A stretch of DNA of 11,826 bases from Gemmatimonadota bacterium. Its GTDB lineage: Bacteria; Gemmatimonadota; Gemmatimonadetes; Gemmatimonadales; Gemmatimonadaceae. The DNA is taken from assembly GCA_031127185.1 (NCBI GenBank), contig JARIET010000060.1:1-11826 (forward strand), given 5' to 3'. Both the position numbers and the translations under genes were made by a program. Below the pieces are notes generated by a model. The model saw nothing but the letters and a program-made list of their open reading frames with translations, did not search any database and was not told the origin of the DNA. Each line of letters begins with the position of its first letter. Positions within the stretch are counted from its first letter, which is position 1. Below, piece by piece: positions 1 through 6,456 of this stretch.

Positions 1-1181
1 GCCCACTCGAGCGGGCGCACATCGACAGTCGGAGCCGTGAAGAGCACCGCATTGCTCACTGCTGGTACGGCGCCCACGGCCAGGTCGTACCTCGGCTTTG
101 CCGTCCCGCGCACGAGCGACCAGCCGGTCAGCACGGTTGGCAGCAGTGCGATTCCGATTGCGACCGCGCCCAGGCGCTTCGGCACAGCCCAGTCGATCGA
201 AGCGGCAGCCAATACAATGATTGGCGGCGCGGCGGCGATGAAGTAGCGCGTCACCCAAAGCGAGCGCGGACTCAGCACGCTGACAACAAGCGCGACGACG
301 ATTGGTGCGAGAATTGTCAATGCCAGCAGTCGCACCGCCGGAGCTCCTGAACCGGTCCGCGCGCGCACGATCCAGACCGCGATCACTCCCAATAGCGCCA
401 CCGCCACCACGAGATCGGCACCCAGCCACGGCAGTCCGCCCAGTGTGTCGCGCACAACGTCGAGCGCATCGCCGGGAATCGGCTGCGGAATCCAGTCCAC
501 GACTTCCAGCGAGCGGCCGGTGATCCCCGCGCGGCGAAACGTATAGGCCACCCACGGAATGAGCGTTGCCACGGCGAACGCGGCGCTGCCCGTCATGGCG
601 CGTGCTCGGCGCCGCGCCCACAGCGTCGCATCGAGCCATTCGGCGAGCACCACGAACAGCCCGAAGTAGTGCGACTGCACCAGCAGTACGTTCACGAATG
701 TGAGTGCCCGCAGGTTGGGCGCGTGCGAATCGCGCTCCCGCAGCCAGAGCGCGAGTGATGCGGTCGCGAAGAGCGCCAGGAACGCGTAGTTGCGGATCTC
801 CACGGAATATGCCACCAGGAATCCGCTGCCCGCGCCCATCAATACGGCGAGCGCGGTGGCGCGCGAGGTGAGCCCCGCCGCGCGGCAAAGCGCGACCAGC
901 GGAACAGCCGTCGCGATTCCCGCCAGCGCGCTGAGCAGCCGCGCCCAACTGAGCGACTCGGGCGCCAACGACCGCCAGAACCAGAGGATCAGATAGTAGA
1001 GCGGCGGATGCGTCTGGTCATCGGCGTGCCAGCGCAGGAAACGCCGAAAGTCGGCGTTGCCGCCGGCCATCGTCCAGGTCTCGTCAGTCCATGCAGGGTA
1101 GCGCGTGAGCGAGGCGAGTCGAAGCACCGCAAAGGCGAGCAACGCCAATGCCACGGGCGAGCGCCACCAGCGCTCAGGCAT
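1..1181 (-). CDS. GT39-type membrane glycosyltransferase, partial (C-terminus beyond window)
   Basis: Reading the minus strand from an ATG at 1181 gives 393 uninterrupted codons to the window edge, so the 3' end is missing. The protein is strongly hydrophobic, with about eight membrane segments visible. The first begins near residue 8. It has the hallmarks of the ArnT/PMT-like (GT39, GT-C fold) family: an acidic pair in the first periplasmic loop (WTDETW, D33-E34), a D54-D55 pair, the HPPLYY motif at 58-63, and an EIRNYA motif at 129-133 that resembles the family's conserved Arg-x-Tyr. Such enzymes move a sugar from a polyprenyl-phosphate carrier to a lipid or protein on the periplasmic face of the inner membrane. 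The acceptor cannot be told. The start overlaps the msrQ stop by 8 nt, so it is the last visible gene of the gmd operon and probably translationally coupled. Confidence is high that it is a GT39-like enzyme and low on its substrate. Confidence 0.82.
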   Translation of the reverse strand, partial: MPERWWRSPVALALLAFAVLRLASLTRYPAWTDETWTMAGGNADFRRFLRWHADDQTHPPLYYLILWFWRSLAPESLSWARLLSALAGIATAVPLVALCRAAGLTSRATALAVLMGAGSGFLVAYSVEIRNYAFLALFATASLALWLRERDSHAPNLRALTFVNVLLVQSHYFGLFVVLAEWLDATLWARRRARAMTGSAAFAVATLIPWVAYTFRRAGITGRSLEVVDWIPQPIPGDALDVVRDTLGGLPWLGADLVVAVALLGVIAVWIVRARTGSGAPAVRLLALTILAPIVVALVVSVLSPRSLWVTRYFIAAAPPIIVLAAASIDWAVPKRLGAVAIGIALLPTVLTGWSLVRGTAKPRYDLAVGAVPAVSNAVLFTAPTVDVRPLEW

Positions 1182-1821
1182 TCGCGTTCTGACGCTCGGC
1201 GCGTTTTTGCGCCCACCGCATGGCACGCCAGCCGTAGAGCAGCGTGAGCAGGGCCGCGTAGTTCAACGGGTAGGTGAGGTCCTTCTTCACGGCCATCCCA
1301 TAGTGAATTACGCCGAGGATGGCGATGACATAGATGAGTTTGTGCAGGCGCGCCCAGTTCTTGCCAAGTCGCTTGATCATCGCCTTCGTGGACGTGATAG
1401 CCAGTGGCAGCATCAGGAAGAGCGCGATCATGCCGAGGTAGATGTATGGCCGCTTGAGCAGGTCCTTGGCCAGCTCTGCGAGGTCGAGCTGCACATCCAG
1501 GAAGGCGTAGGCAATCCAGTGCAGGGTGACATACCCAAAGGCGAAGAGACCAATGGTGCGGCGATGCTTCGCCAGCCAGTTCCACCCGGTGATGGAGCGC
1601 AACGGAGTGACTGTCAGCGTGGCGAAGATGAGCCGGAGCGTCCAGCGTCCGAGGAAGTGCTCCACTTCCTTGACGGGGTTCGAGCCGAAGTAGCGCGTAC
1701 CGACGACGATGTCCGAAAGCGCACCGGCAATCGCCAGCGCGGCTGGAATGCAGAGCCCAATCGTGAGCAGCACGCCAAACCCGCGCGGTTCCTTGAACGC
1801 GCCGATCCGATCGCGAATCAC
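1174..1821 (-). CDS. msrQ: MsrQ, haem-binding membrane subunit of the MsrPQ methionine sulfoxide reductase
   Basis: This 215-residue protein has about six membrane helices and is close to the usual MsrQ (YedZ) length. Characteristic stretches are TLTVTPLR (68-75), RRTIGLFAF (87-95), LLKRPYIYLG (121-130), the TS after LPLAI (143-144) and RLGKNWARLHKLIY (151-164). His101, His160 and His173 fall where the family's haem ligands lie. MsrQ passes electrons from the quinone pool or a flavin reductase across the inner membrane to periplasmic MsrP, which repairs methionine sulfoxide in envelope proteins. The start is a GTG at 1821 that overlaps the upstream methyltransferase stop by 4 nt (GTGA). The stop overlaps the next gene by 8 nt. 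It is therefore embedded in a glycan operon rather than next to msrP, which lies 5.6 kb upstream on the same strand. Identity is confident from family motifs. Confidence 0.93.
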   Translation of the reverse strand: MIRDRIGAFKEPRGFGVLLTIGLCIPAALAIAGALSDIVVGTRYFGSNPVKEVEHFLGRWTLRLIFATLTVTPLRSITGWNWLAKHRRTIGLFAFGYVTLHWIAYAFLDVQLDLAELAKDLLKRPYIYLGMIALFLMLPLAITSTKAMIKRLGKNWARLHKLIYVIAILGVIHYGMAVKKDLTYPLNYAALLTLLYGWRAMRWAQKRAERQNANA

Positions 1822-2369
1822 GCGTGCGCCTTCGTCGCCTCGACGTTTAAGCTGATGAGGCGGCCCCGTTCTTTATCCATGTGCGGAAAGTAGGCCTGCG
1901 AATAGTCATCAGTGCCCGCGTGCTCCGTGGCGCGCCAGTCCCAGCGACGTGCGTTCTCGAGTCCCGCGGCCTCCAGCACGGACTTCAGCGATGCGAAGTC
2001 GTACACCGTGCGGTGATAGATCGTGGTCGTGGTGCCCGGCACCGGCCAGCGCCCGTACATGGGACCGATCACGCGATTCACGTCGTGCGTCTCGGCATAC
2101 ACTGCGATCAGCGCCTCAAAGTCCGGTACCGCCAGCCGCAGTACGCCGCCGGGTTTGAGCACCCGTGTCCACTCGGCGAGCACCGCCTTCACCTCCACGC
2201 GATCGAAGTACTCGAGGATGTGGCAGGCGTACACGAGGTCGGCGCTCGCGTCGGCAATCATCGGCAACGAGCGGACGTCGTGCCGATGATCGATATGGGG
2301 ATAGTCCGCCAGGTCGATGTGCACGAACCCGGGGATGAACCGCTTGTCGCACCCGAGGTGCAGCTTCAC
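1818..2369 (-). CDS. small class I SAM-dependent methyltransferase of a sugar/glycan operon
   Basis: Predicted at 183 residues from a GTG at 2369. The frame is open to 2474, but the extra 35 residues are basic, lie inside the aminotransferase gene and precede the fold. Starting at GTG gives MKLHLGCDKRFIPGF, in which the SAM-binding motif I (LHLGCD, 3-8) comes at once, as is normal for this compact family. It also gives a GTGA overlap with the aminotransferase stop, the same coupling as at its neighbours. Later landmarks are DVRSLPMIADASADLVYACH (31-50), the post-I/II region, and the LKPGGVLRLAVPDF segment (71-84). The family is the 'methyltransferase type 11' sort common in O-antigen and exopolysaccharide loci, where members O- or N-methylate sugars or modify nearby intermediates. 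The actual acceptor is not inferable. A sugar produced by the upstream gmd/SDR/aminotransferase genes is the obvious candidate. Confidence 0.85.
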   Translation of the reverse strand: MKLHLGCDKRFIPGFVHIDLADYPHIDHRHDVRSLPMIADASADLVYACHILEYFDRVEVKAVLAEWTRVLKPGGVLRLAVPDFEALIAVYAETHDVNRVIGPMYGRWPVPGTTTTIYHRTVYDFASLKSVLEAAGLENARRWDWRATEHAGTDDYSQAYFPHMDKERGRLISLNVEATKAHA

Positions 2370-3481
2370 GAGGCCGTTCCGCCGGACACGAACGCGCGCA
2401 CGCCAGCGGTCACGCGATCGATCGTTGCGTCGTCGAGGAACGACGACGACGGGAGCCAGAGTCCCCGCGAGCAAAACCGCTCGGCAACCGGAAACTGAGC
2501 ATCGCCAGCGTAGATCGACTGCCGATGCACCGCTGGATAGACGGGGCGGCTGCCGATGCCGCGCGTGTGCAAATGCTCGCGAAGCCCTGCAGGGTCATCG
2601 ACATAGACATCCATGAACCAGGGAGCGGTATCGTCCGATGTGCGGAGCATCCCGACGCCGTTCACACCGCTCAGCGCCGCCTCGTAGCGCCGGTACATCG
2701 CCTTCTTTCGCTCCACACGCCAGGGAAGCTTCTTCATCTGTTCGATGCCAAGCACGGACTGGACGTCGGTGGTCTTGAAATTCTGGCCCATCATGTCGTG
2801 CCAGTCGACGCCGGCCTTCACCCGCCCGAAATCCTTGATCTTCCGCATGCGCAGCGCGAGCGCGTCGTCATCGGTGATCAGCGCTCCGCCCTGCCCGGTG
2901 GTGATGATCTTCGGCGCACTGAATGAGAAGGACCCCACCTGGCCGAATCGGCCAAGGTGGGTGCCGCCCTGCCGGGAGCCGAGCGATTGCGCCGCGTCCT
3001 CCATCAGGACGAGTCCCCGCGCATCACAGAATGTCCGCCACGCGTGCATGTCCGGTGCGCGTCCGTTCAGGCTTACCAGCGCAACGGCCTTCGTGCGCGG
3101 CGTGATCGCCGCGGCGGCGCGCTCCAAATCCATGCACAGCGTGGCTGCTTCGACGTCGACCAGCACCGGCGTGGCTCCAACCAGGCGCACCGCGTTCGGC
3201 GTGGCGATCATGGTCACATCGGGGACCAGCACTTCATCGCCGGGCCCAATACCGAGCGCCCAATAGGCGACGGACATGCTGACGGTGCCGTTGGCGACGA
3301 TGATGCAGTGCTTCGCGCCCGTGTACGCGGCAACCATCTCCTCGAACTCCGCGGTCTTCTTGAACTCGGTGAGCCATCCTCCCGACGAGAGGTACTCCGT
3401 CATGTGACGGACCTCGTTGTCGTCGATCCACGGCTCCATCTGGTTGATGAAGTCGTTCGGGCCCATCGGCGGCGTGCTCAC
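2366..3481 (-). CDS. DegT/DnrJ/EryC1-family PLP aminotransferase (perosamine-synthase-like)
   Basis: This 371-residue protein has the normal length for sugar-nucleotide aminotransferases. The core runs in family order: NGTVSMSVAYWAL (64-76), GDEVLVPDVT (81-90), EDAAQSLGS (161-169, Asp162 expected to contact the PLP ring nitrogen), then SFSFSAPKIITTGQGGAL (184-201) with the Schiff-base Lys at 191. Presence of this Lys argues for transamination and against the ColD-type 3-dehydratases, which carry His there. Next to a GDP-mannose dehydratase, the likely reaction is PLP- and glutamate-dependent amination at C4 of GDP-4-keto-6-deoxymannose, giving GDP-perosamine or a close relative. This product is inferred from context. 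The start is a GTG at 3481 overlapping the SDR stop by 4 nt. The stop overlaps the methyltransferase GTG by 4 nt. Family assignment is secure; the exact amino sugar is not. Confidence 0.9.
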   Translation of the reverse strand: MSTPPMGPNDFINQMEPWIDDNEVRHMTEYLSSGGWLTEFKKTAEFEEMVAAYTGAKHCIIVANGTVSMSVAYWALGIGPGDEVLVPDVTMIATPNAVRLVGATPVLVDVEAATLCMDLERAAAAITPRTKAVALVSLNGRAPDMHAWRTFCDARGLVLMEDAAQSLGSRQGGTHLGRFGQVGSFSFSAPKIITTGQGGALITDDDALALRMRKIKDFGRVKAGVDWHDMMGQNFKTTDVQSVLGIEQMKKLPWRVERKKAMYRRYEAALSGVNGVGMLRTSDDTAPWFMDVYVDDPAGLREHLHTRGIGSRPVYPAVHRQSIYAGDAQFPVAERFCSRGLWLPSSSFLDDATIDRVTAGVRAFVSGGTAS

Positions 3482-4425
3482 GAGGCGGCTACAGGCCGGA
3501 AGTGCTCGCGATACCAGGCCACGGTGGCGGCGATGCCACTCGAGATATCGTGTGCCGGTGTGAAGCCGAGGCGTTCTGTTGCGCGCGCAATGCTGGTGCA
3601 GCGGCGGGCGTCTCCGCCGGCTTTGCTTGCGTCAAAGGACACCGGCCCGGTGAACCCCGTGTGCTTCACGATCTGTTCCACCAGCTCGCGGATGCTGACT
3701 TCGCGCCCCGAACCGAGGTTGAGGAACTCGCCACCGCCAAGCTTTTCCGCCGCGAGGATGAGTCCGTGCGCGATGTCGTCGGCGAAGAGGAAATCGCGCG
3801 TAGGCGTGCCGTCGCCCCAGACCACGAGTTCCTTTTGCGAGAGGCACTTCATGATCGTCGACGGAATCACGTGTGCATGCTGCGGGTGCACCGAATCGCG
3901 CGGACCGTACGCGTTCGCCGAATAGACCACTGATATCGGAAACCCGTATTCGCGCTGATAGAGATCGGCGGTGACCGCGAGGTTGCGTTTCATCCACCCC
4001 ACGCCGCGATGGGCGTCCGTGGGGAGGCCGTTGAAGAGGTCGCGCTCATTGAGCGGAATCGGCGCATCGGAGGCGTAGGCAAAGAGATTGCCTATGGCCA
4101 CGACCTTCTCGACGCCGGCTTCGCGCGCGGCACGAAACACGTTGAGGTCGATCTGCGTCGAGTCGTGATACTGCGACGCGGGATGCGCGCGACTGAAGGC
4201 GATGCCGCCGGTGACTGCGGCGAGGTGGATGACGACGCTCACTCCCTCGACCGCGCGTCGGCAGTTGGCGATGTCGCGGAGGTCCGTGTCGCGTGAGCGG
4301 GGCACGCGCAGCTGCGCATCGGTCAGCCCGGCCTCTCGCTTGAGTCGCTCCACCACATACGACCCAACAAATCCCGCACCGCCGGTGACCACCACGGTCC
4401 GGCCGCGCCAGAACTCCGCGTTCAT
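3478..4425 (-). CDS. GDP-fucose-synthase-like SDR (NAD-dependent epimerase/dehydratase) lacking the usual catalytic Tyr
   Basis: A 315-residue extended SDR. The N-terminal Rossmann motif TGGAGFVG (14-21) binds the nucleotide. Similarity to GDP-L-fucose synthase (WcaG/Fcl) and related epimerase-reductases is visible in HLAAVTGGIAF (67-77), the NAYGPRD segment (171-177), HVIPS (185-189) and VVWGDGTPTRDFLFADD (201-217). In this family the catalytic residues are Ser/Thr-Tyr-Lys. Here the YxxxK site reads GVGWMK (141-146), with Val142 in place of Tyr while Lys146 is kept, and the Ser region reads GNLFAY (112-117). The frame is continuous through this stretch with no sign of a frameshift. By context it acts on the GDP-4-keto-6-deoxy sugar from gmd, perhaps as an epimerase or with altered chemistry, or it is inactive. 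ATGA overlap with gmd upstream and GTGA overlap with the aminotransferase downstream. I leave the gene symbol blank because of the active-site change. Confidence 0.87.
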   Translation of the reverse strand: MNAEFWRGRTVVVTGGAGFVGSYVVERLKREAGLTDAQLRVPRSRDTDLRDIANCRRAVEGVSVVIHLAAVTGGIAFSRAHPASQYHDSTQIDLNVFRAAREAGVEKVVAIGNLFAYASDAPIPLNERDLFNGLPTDAHRGVGWMKRNLAVTADLYQREYGFPISVVYSANAYGPRDSVHPQHAHVIPSTIMKCLSQKELVVWGDGTPTRDFLFADDIAHGLILAAEKLGGGEFLNLGSGREVSIRELVEQIVKHTGFTGPVSFDASKAGGDARRCTSIARATERLGFTPAHDISSGIAATVAWYREHFRPVAAS

Positions 4426-5477
4426 TTCCGCCGGACTCTGGGAACCGACGGACGGAGCGACTTCGCCTGCACTCGGGCCTCATCCAGCGTGTGGCCGCGC
4501 GCCGCCAGGTCGCTCTCCAGCATCATCTGGCAAAGTTCGGCGAACCCGACTTTCGGCTGCCACCCGAGCAGTCGACGCGCCTTGCTCGCGTCACCGAGCA
4601 ATGCTGGCACTTCGGCCGGTCGTTTGAAGCGATCTGTGACGGACACGAAATCTTCCCAATCGAGTCCAAGGATGCTGAAGGCGTGGGCCACAAACTCTCG
4701 CACCGTATGCGTCTCGCCGGTGGCGACCACAAAGTCGTCGGCTTCCGTGTGCTGCAGGATGCGCCAGATGGCGTCCACATAGTCGCCGCTGAATCCCCAG
4801 TCGCGCTTGGCATCGAGGTTGCCGAGCTCGATGCGATCCACGTCGCCGGCGATGATCCGCGCGATGGTGTACGTGATCTTGCGCGTGACGAAGTTCAGCC
4901 CGCGGCGCGGGGACTCGTGATTGAAGAGGATGCCGTTCGCCGCGAACATGCCGTAGGCCACGCGATGCATCCGCGTCAGGTAATAGGCCGCGGCCTTGGC
5001 TGCACCGTAGGGACTCTGCGGAAGGAATGGTGTCAACTCCGACTGCGGCGGTGGCGAGGCCCCGAACATTTCGCTCGACGATGCCTGATAAAACCGAACG
5101 TCAGGGCCGCAGACCCGGCGAATGGAGTCAAGCAGCCGGAAGGGGCCGATGGCATTGATGTCGAGCGTGGACTCGCCGGTGTCGAAGCTGATCCCGACGT
5201 GGCTCTGCGCTGCGAGGTTGTAGACCTCGGTCGGTTGGAAGTCGAGCAGCACGTTTTGCAGGCTCGAGCTGTCGGTCAAGTCCGCATACGTGACGCGGAA
5301 CGGACACTCGGGATCGCGGTCGTCGTACATCGCGAAGAGGTGATCGATCCGCTGCGTGTGGGGATAACTCGCACGGCGGGTGATGCCGCGCACGATGTAA
5401 CCCTTCGACAGCAAATGCTCCGCGAGGTACGAGCCGTCCTGGCCCACCACTCCGGTGATCAGCGCGCGAGCGGTCAT
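4422..5477 (-). CDS. gmd: GDP-mannose 4,6-dehydratase
   Basis: Converts GDP-D-mannose to GDP-4-keto-6-deoxy-D-mannose, the branch point for GDP-fucose, rhamnose, perosamine and colitose. The protein has 351 residues from ATG 5477. It shows the NADP-binding TGVVGQDGSYLAE (8-20), RRASYPHTQRIDHLF (34-48), YNLAAQSHVGISF (86-98), the catalytic S-S-E at 134-136 with Tyr157 and Lys161 (SPYGAAK), the GMD signature NGILFNHESPRRG (181-193) and RDWGFSGDYV (225-234). All of these match bacterial GMDs closely. The frame is open to 5582, but the added 35 residues precede the Rossmann strand, look non-native and would run through the divergent promoter and into the opposite gene. No Shine-Dalgarno precedes the ATG. 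A TACTTT box ends 7 nt upstream, which suggests a leaderless mRNA. It is the first gene of a leftward six-gene operon. Confidence in function is very high. Confidence 0.96.
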   Translation of the reverse strand: MTARALITGVVGQDGSYLAEHLLSKGYIVRGITRRASYPHTQRIDHLFAMYDDRDPECPFRVTYADLTDSSSLQNVLLDFQPTEVYNLAAQSHVGISFDTGESTLDINAIGPFRLLDSIRRVCGPDVRFYQASSSEMFGASPPPQSELTPFLPQSPYGAAKAAAYYLTRMHRVAYGMFAANGILFNHESPRRGLNFVTRKITYTIARIIAGDVDRIELGNLDAKRDWGFSGDYVDAIWRILQHTEADDFVVATGETHTVREFVAHAFSILGLDWEDFVSVTDRFKRPAEVPALLGDASKARRLLGWQPKVGFAELCQMMLESDLAARGHTLDEARVQAKSLRPSVPRVRRK

Positions 5478-5484
5478 GGAGCGA

Positions 5485-5490
5485 AAAGTA
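5485..5490 (-). promoter_or_regulatory. candidate -10 box for the gmd operon
   Basis: On the minus strand the hexamer TACTTT fits the TAnnnT bacterial -10 pattern and ends 7 nt before the gmd ATG (A at 5477). Transcription would then start at or next to the start codon, giving a leaderless mRNA, in keeping with the absence of a Shine-Dalgarno sequence. No clear -35 box is visible 16-18 nt upstream. This is prediction by eye only. Confidence 0.4.
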
Positions 5491-5532
5491 GCGCGCGAGC
5501 CGTGGGTATGCCCGGGGGTTGCCGGCCGGCGG

Positions 5533-5538
5533 TATCTT
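5533..5538 (+). promoter_or_regulatory. candidate -10 box for the rightward glycosyltransferase pair
   Basis: TATCTT matches the TAnnnT -10 form and ends 6 nt before a GTG (5545) and 9 nt before an ATG (5548), the two possible starts of the glycosyltransferase. No Shine-Dalgarno sequence is present, so transcription may begin at the start codon itself. It mirrors the gmd box across the same short divergent gap. No convincing -35 is seen. Confidence 0.4.
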
Positions 5539-5547
5539 TCACGGGTG

Positions 5548-6456
5548 ATGCGCTCCGACTGGCCTTCGCTGACGGTGATCACCCCGACCTACAACTCGGG
5601 GAAATACCTCGCGGAAACGATCGACTCCGTGCTCAGCCAGGACATCCCGACGGTCGAGTATTTCATCGTCGACGGCGGGAGCACCGACAACACCGTCGAA
5701 GTCATCAAGCGCTACGAAAAGCACCTGGCCTGGTGGGTGAGCGAACCCGATCAAGGCCAGGCCAACGCGGTGAACAAGGCGGTGCGCCGGGCGACCTGCG
5801 ATTTCATCGTTGAAGTCGATTCCGATGACCTGCTGTTGCCGGGGGCCATGCACGCCGCGCTCGACGTGTTGCGTAACACCCCTGGTGCGCGTTGGGTGGC
5901 CGGTGGTGTGCTGGGTTTCGGCACAGCCGAGGCGCCGCGCCACGAATGGCATATGCCGAAAGTTCCGCGAAACCTCCTCGATTGCATCACCTACCGGTTC
6001 CAGGCAGGCACCCCCGGCCACGTCTGGTCGCGTGAGATGATGCAAGCCGTTGGCGGCAACGACGAGTCGTACCGCTACCTCTACGACTTCGAGTTTTTTG
6101 CCCGGTTGCTCGAACGCGGAGAACGCTGCATCGCCATTGACCGGCCGCTCGCGGCGTACCGTTTTCACCCGACGAGTAAGTCCGTCGCAGAGATTGACAA
6201 GTTCGCGGGCGAATGGGCGCGCATCCATGACGTGTACATCCCGAAGCTTCCGGCGCACCAGCAGGTGATCGCGCGGCACCGCATCGCGGTGCTTCGGGCG
6301 GGTGCAGAGTATACACGCGCGGCGACCGAGCTTGCCGAGGGCAACGGAGCGGAGGCACGATCGCGATTCCTTCGCGCACTCGCGTCGTATCCCCCAAGCC
6401 TGCTCAGCCGGAACGGCCTGGGCTGCGCCCGCCGAATCCTGCTCGGAGCGCCGTGA
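5548..6456 (+). CDS. GT2 family (GT-A fold) glycosyltransferase
   Basis: A 302-residue soluble GT-A glycosyltransferase. It shows TVITPTYNSGKYLAETIDSV (9-28), the standard GT2 opening; FIVDGGSTDNT (39-49), nucleotide binding; EPDQGQANAVNKAV (66-79), typical of WcaA-like members; and the DxD metal motif in VDSDDLLLPGA (90-100). The DFEFFARLLERG segment (180-191) sits where the acceptor-side acidic residue is expected. It should add one sugar from a nucleotide donor to a growing lipid-linked glycan on the cytoplasmic face. Donor and acceptor are unknown, though the GDP-sugar made by the divergent operon is a reasonable guess. The ATG at 5548 is chosen because the GT2 motif starts directly after it. 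GTG 5545 is an equally possible start, and the frame upstream to 5455 overlaps gmd and is rejected. The stop overlaps the next gene by 4 nt (GTGA). Confidence 0.9.
   Translation: MRSDWPSLTVITPTYNSGKYLAETIDSVLSQDIPTVEYFIVDGGSTDNTVEVIKRYEKHLAWWVSEPDQGQANAVNKAVRRATCDFIVEVDSDDLLLPGAMHAALDVLRNTPGARWVAGGVLGFGTAEAPRHEWHMPKVPRNLLDCITYRFQAGTPGHVWSREMMQAVGGNDESYRYLYDFEFFARLLERGERCIAIDRPLAAYRFHPTSKSVAEIDKFAGEWARIHDVYIPKLPAHQQVIARHRIAVLRAGAEYTRAATELAEGNGAEARSRFLRALASYPPSLLSRNGLGCARRILLGAP

Noticed and set aside
2370..2474. N-terminal extension of the small methyltransferase
   Set aside because: The 35 extra residues are Arg-rich and lie entirely within the aminotransferase gene. The GTG at 2369 gives the standard fold start and a GTGA coupling.
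2957..3925. Plus-strand open frame of 322 residues opposite the aminotransferase and SDR
   Set aside because: It crosses two genes with clear family motifs on the other strand, has no motif of its own and no sensible start context.
5478..5582. N-terminal extension of gmd
   Set aside because: It would add 35 residues before the Rossmann strand, cover both candidate promoters and overlap the divergent gene.
4491..5813. Plus-strand open frame of 440 residues opposite gmd
   Set aside because: It is longer than gmd itself but has no recognisable motif, is rich in Arg, His, Val and Asp as expected of an antisense frame in high-GC DNA, and runs across the divergent promoter into the glycosyltransferase gene.
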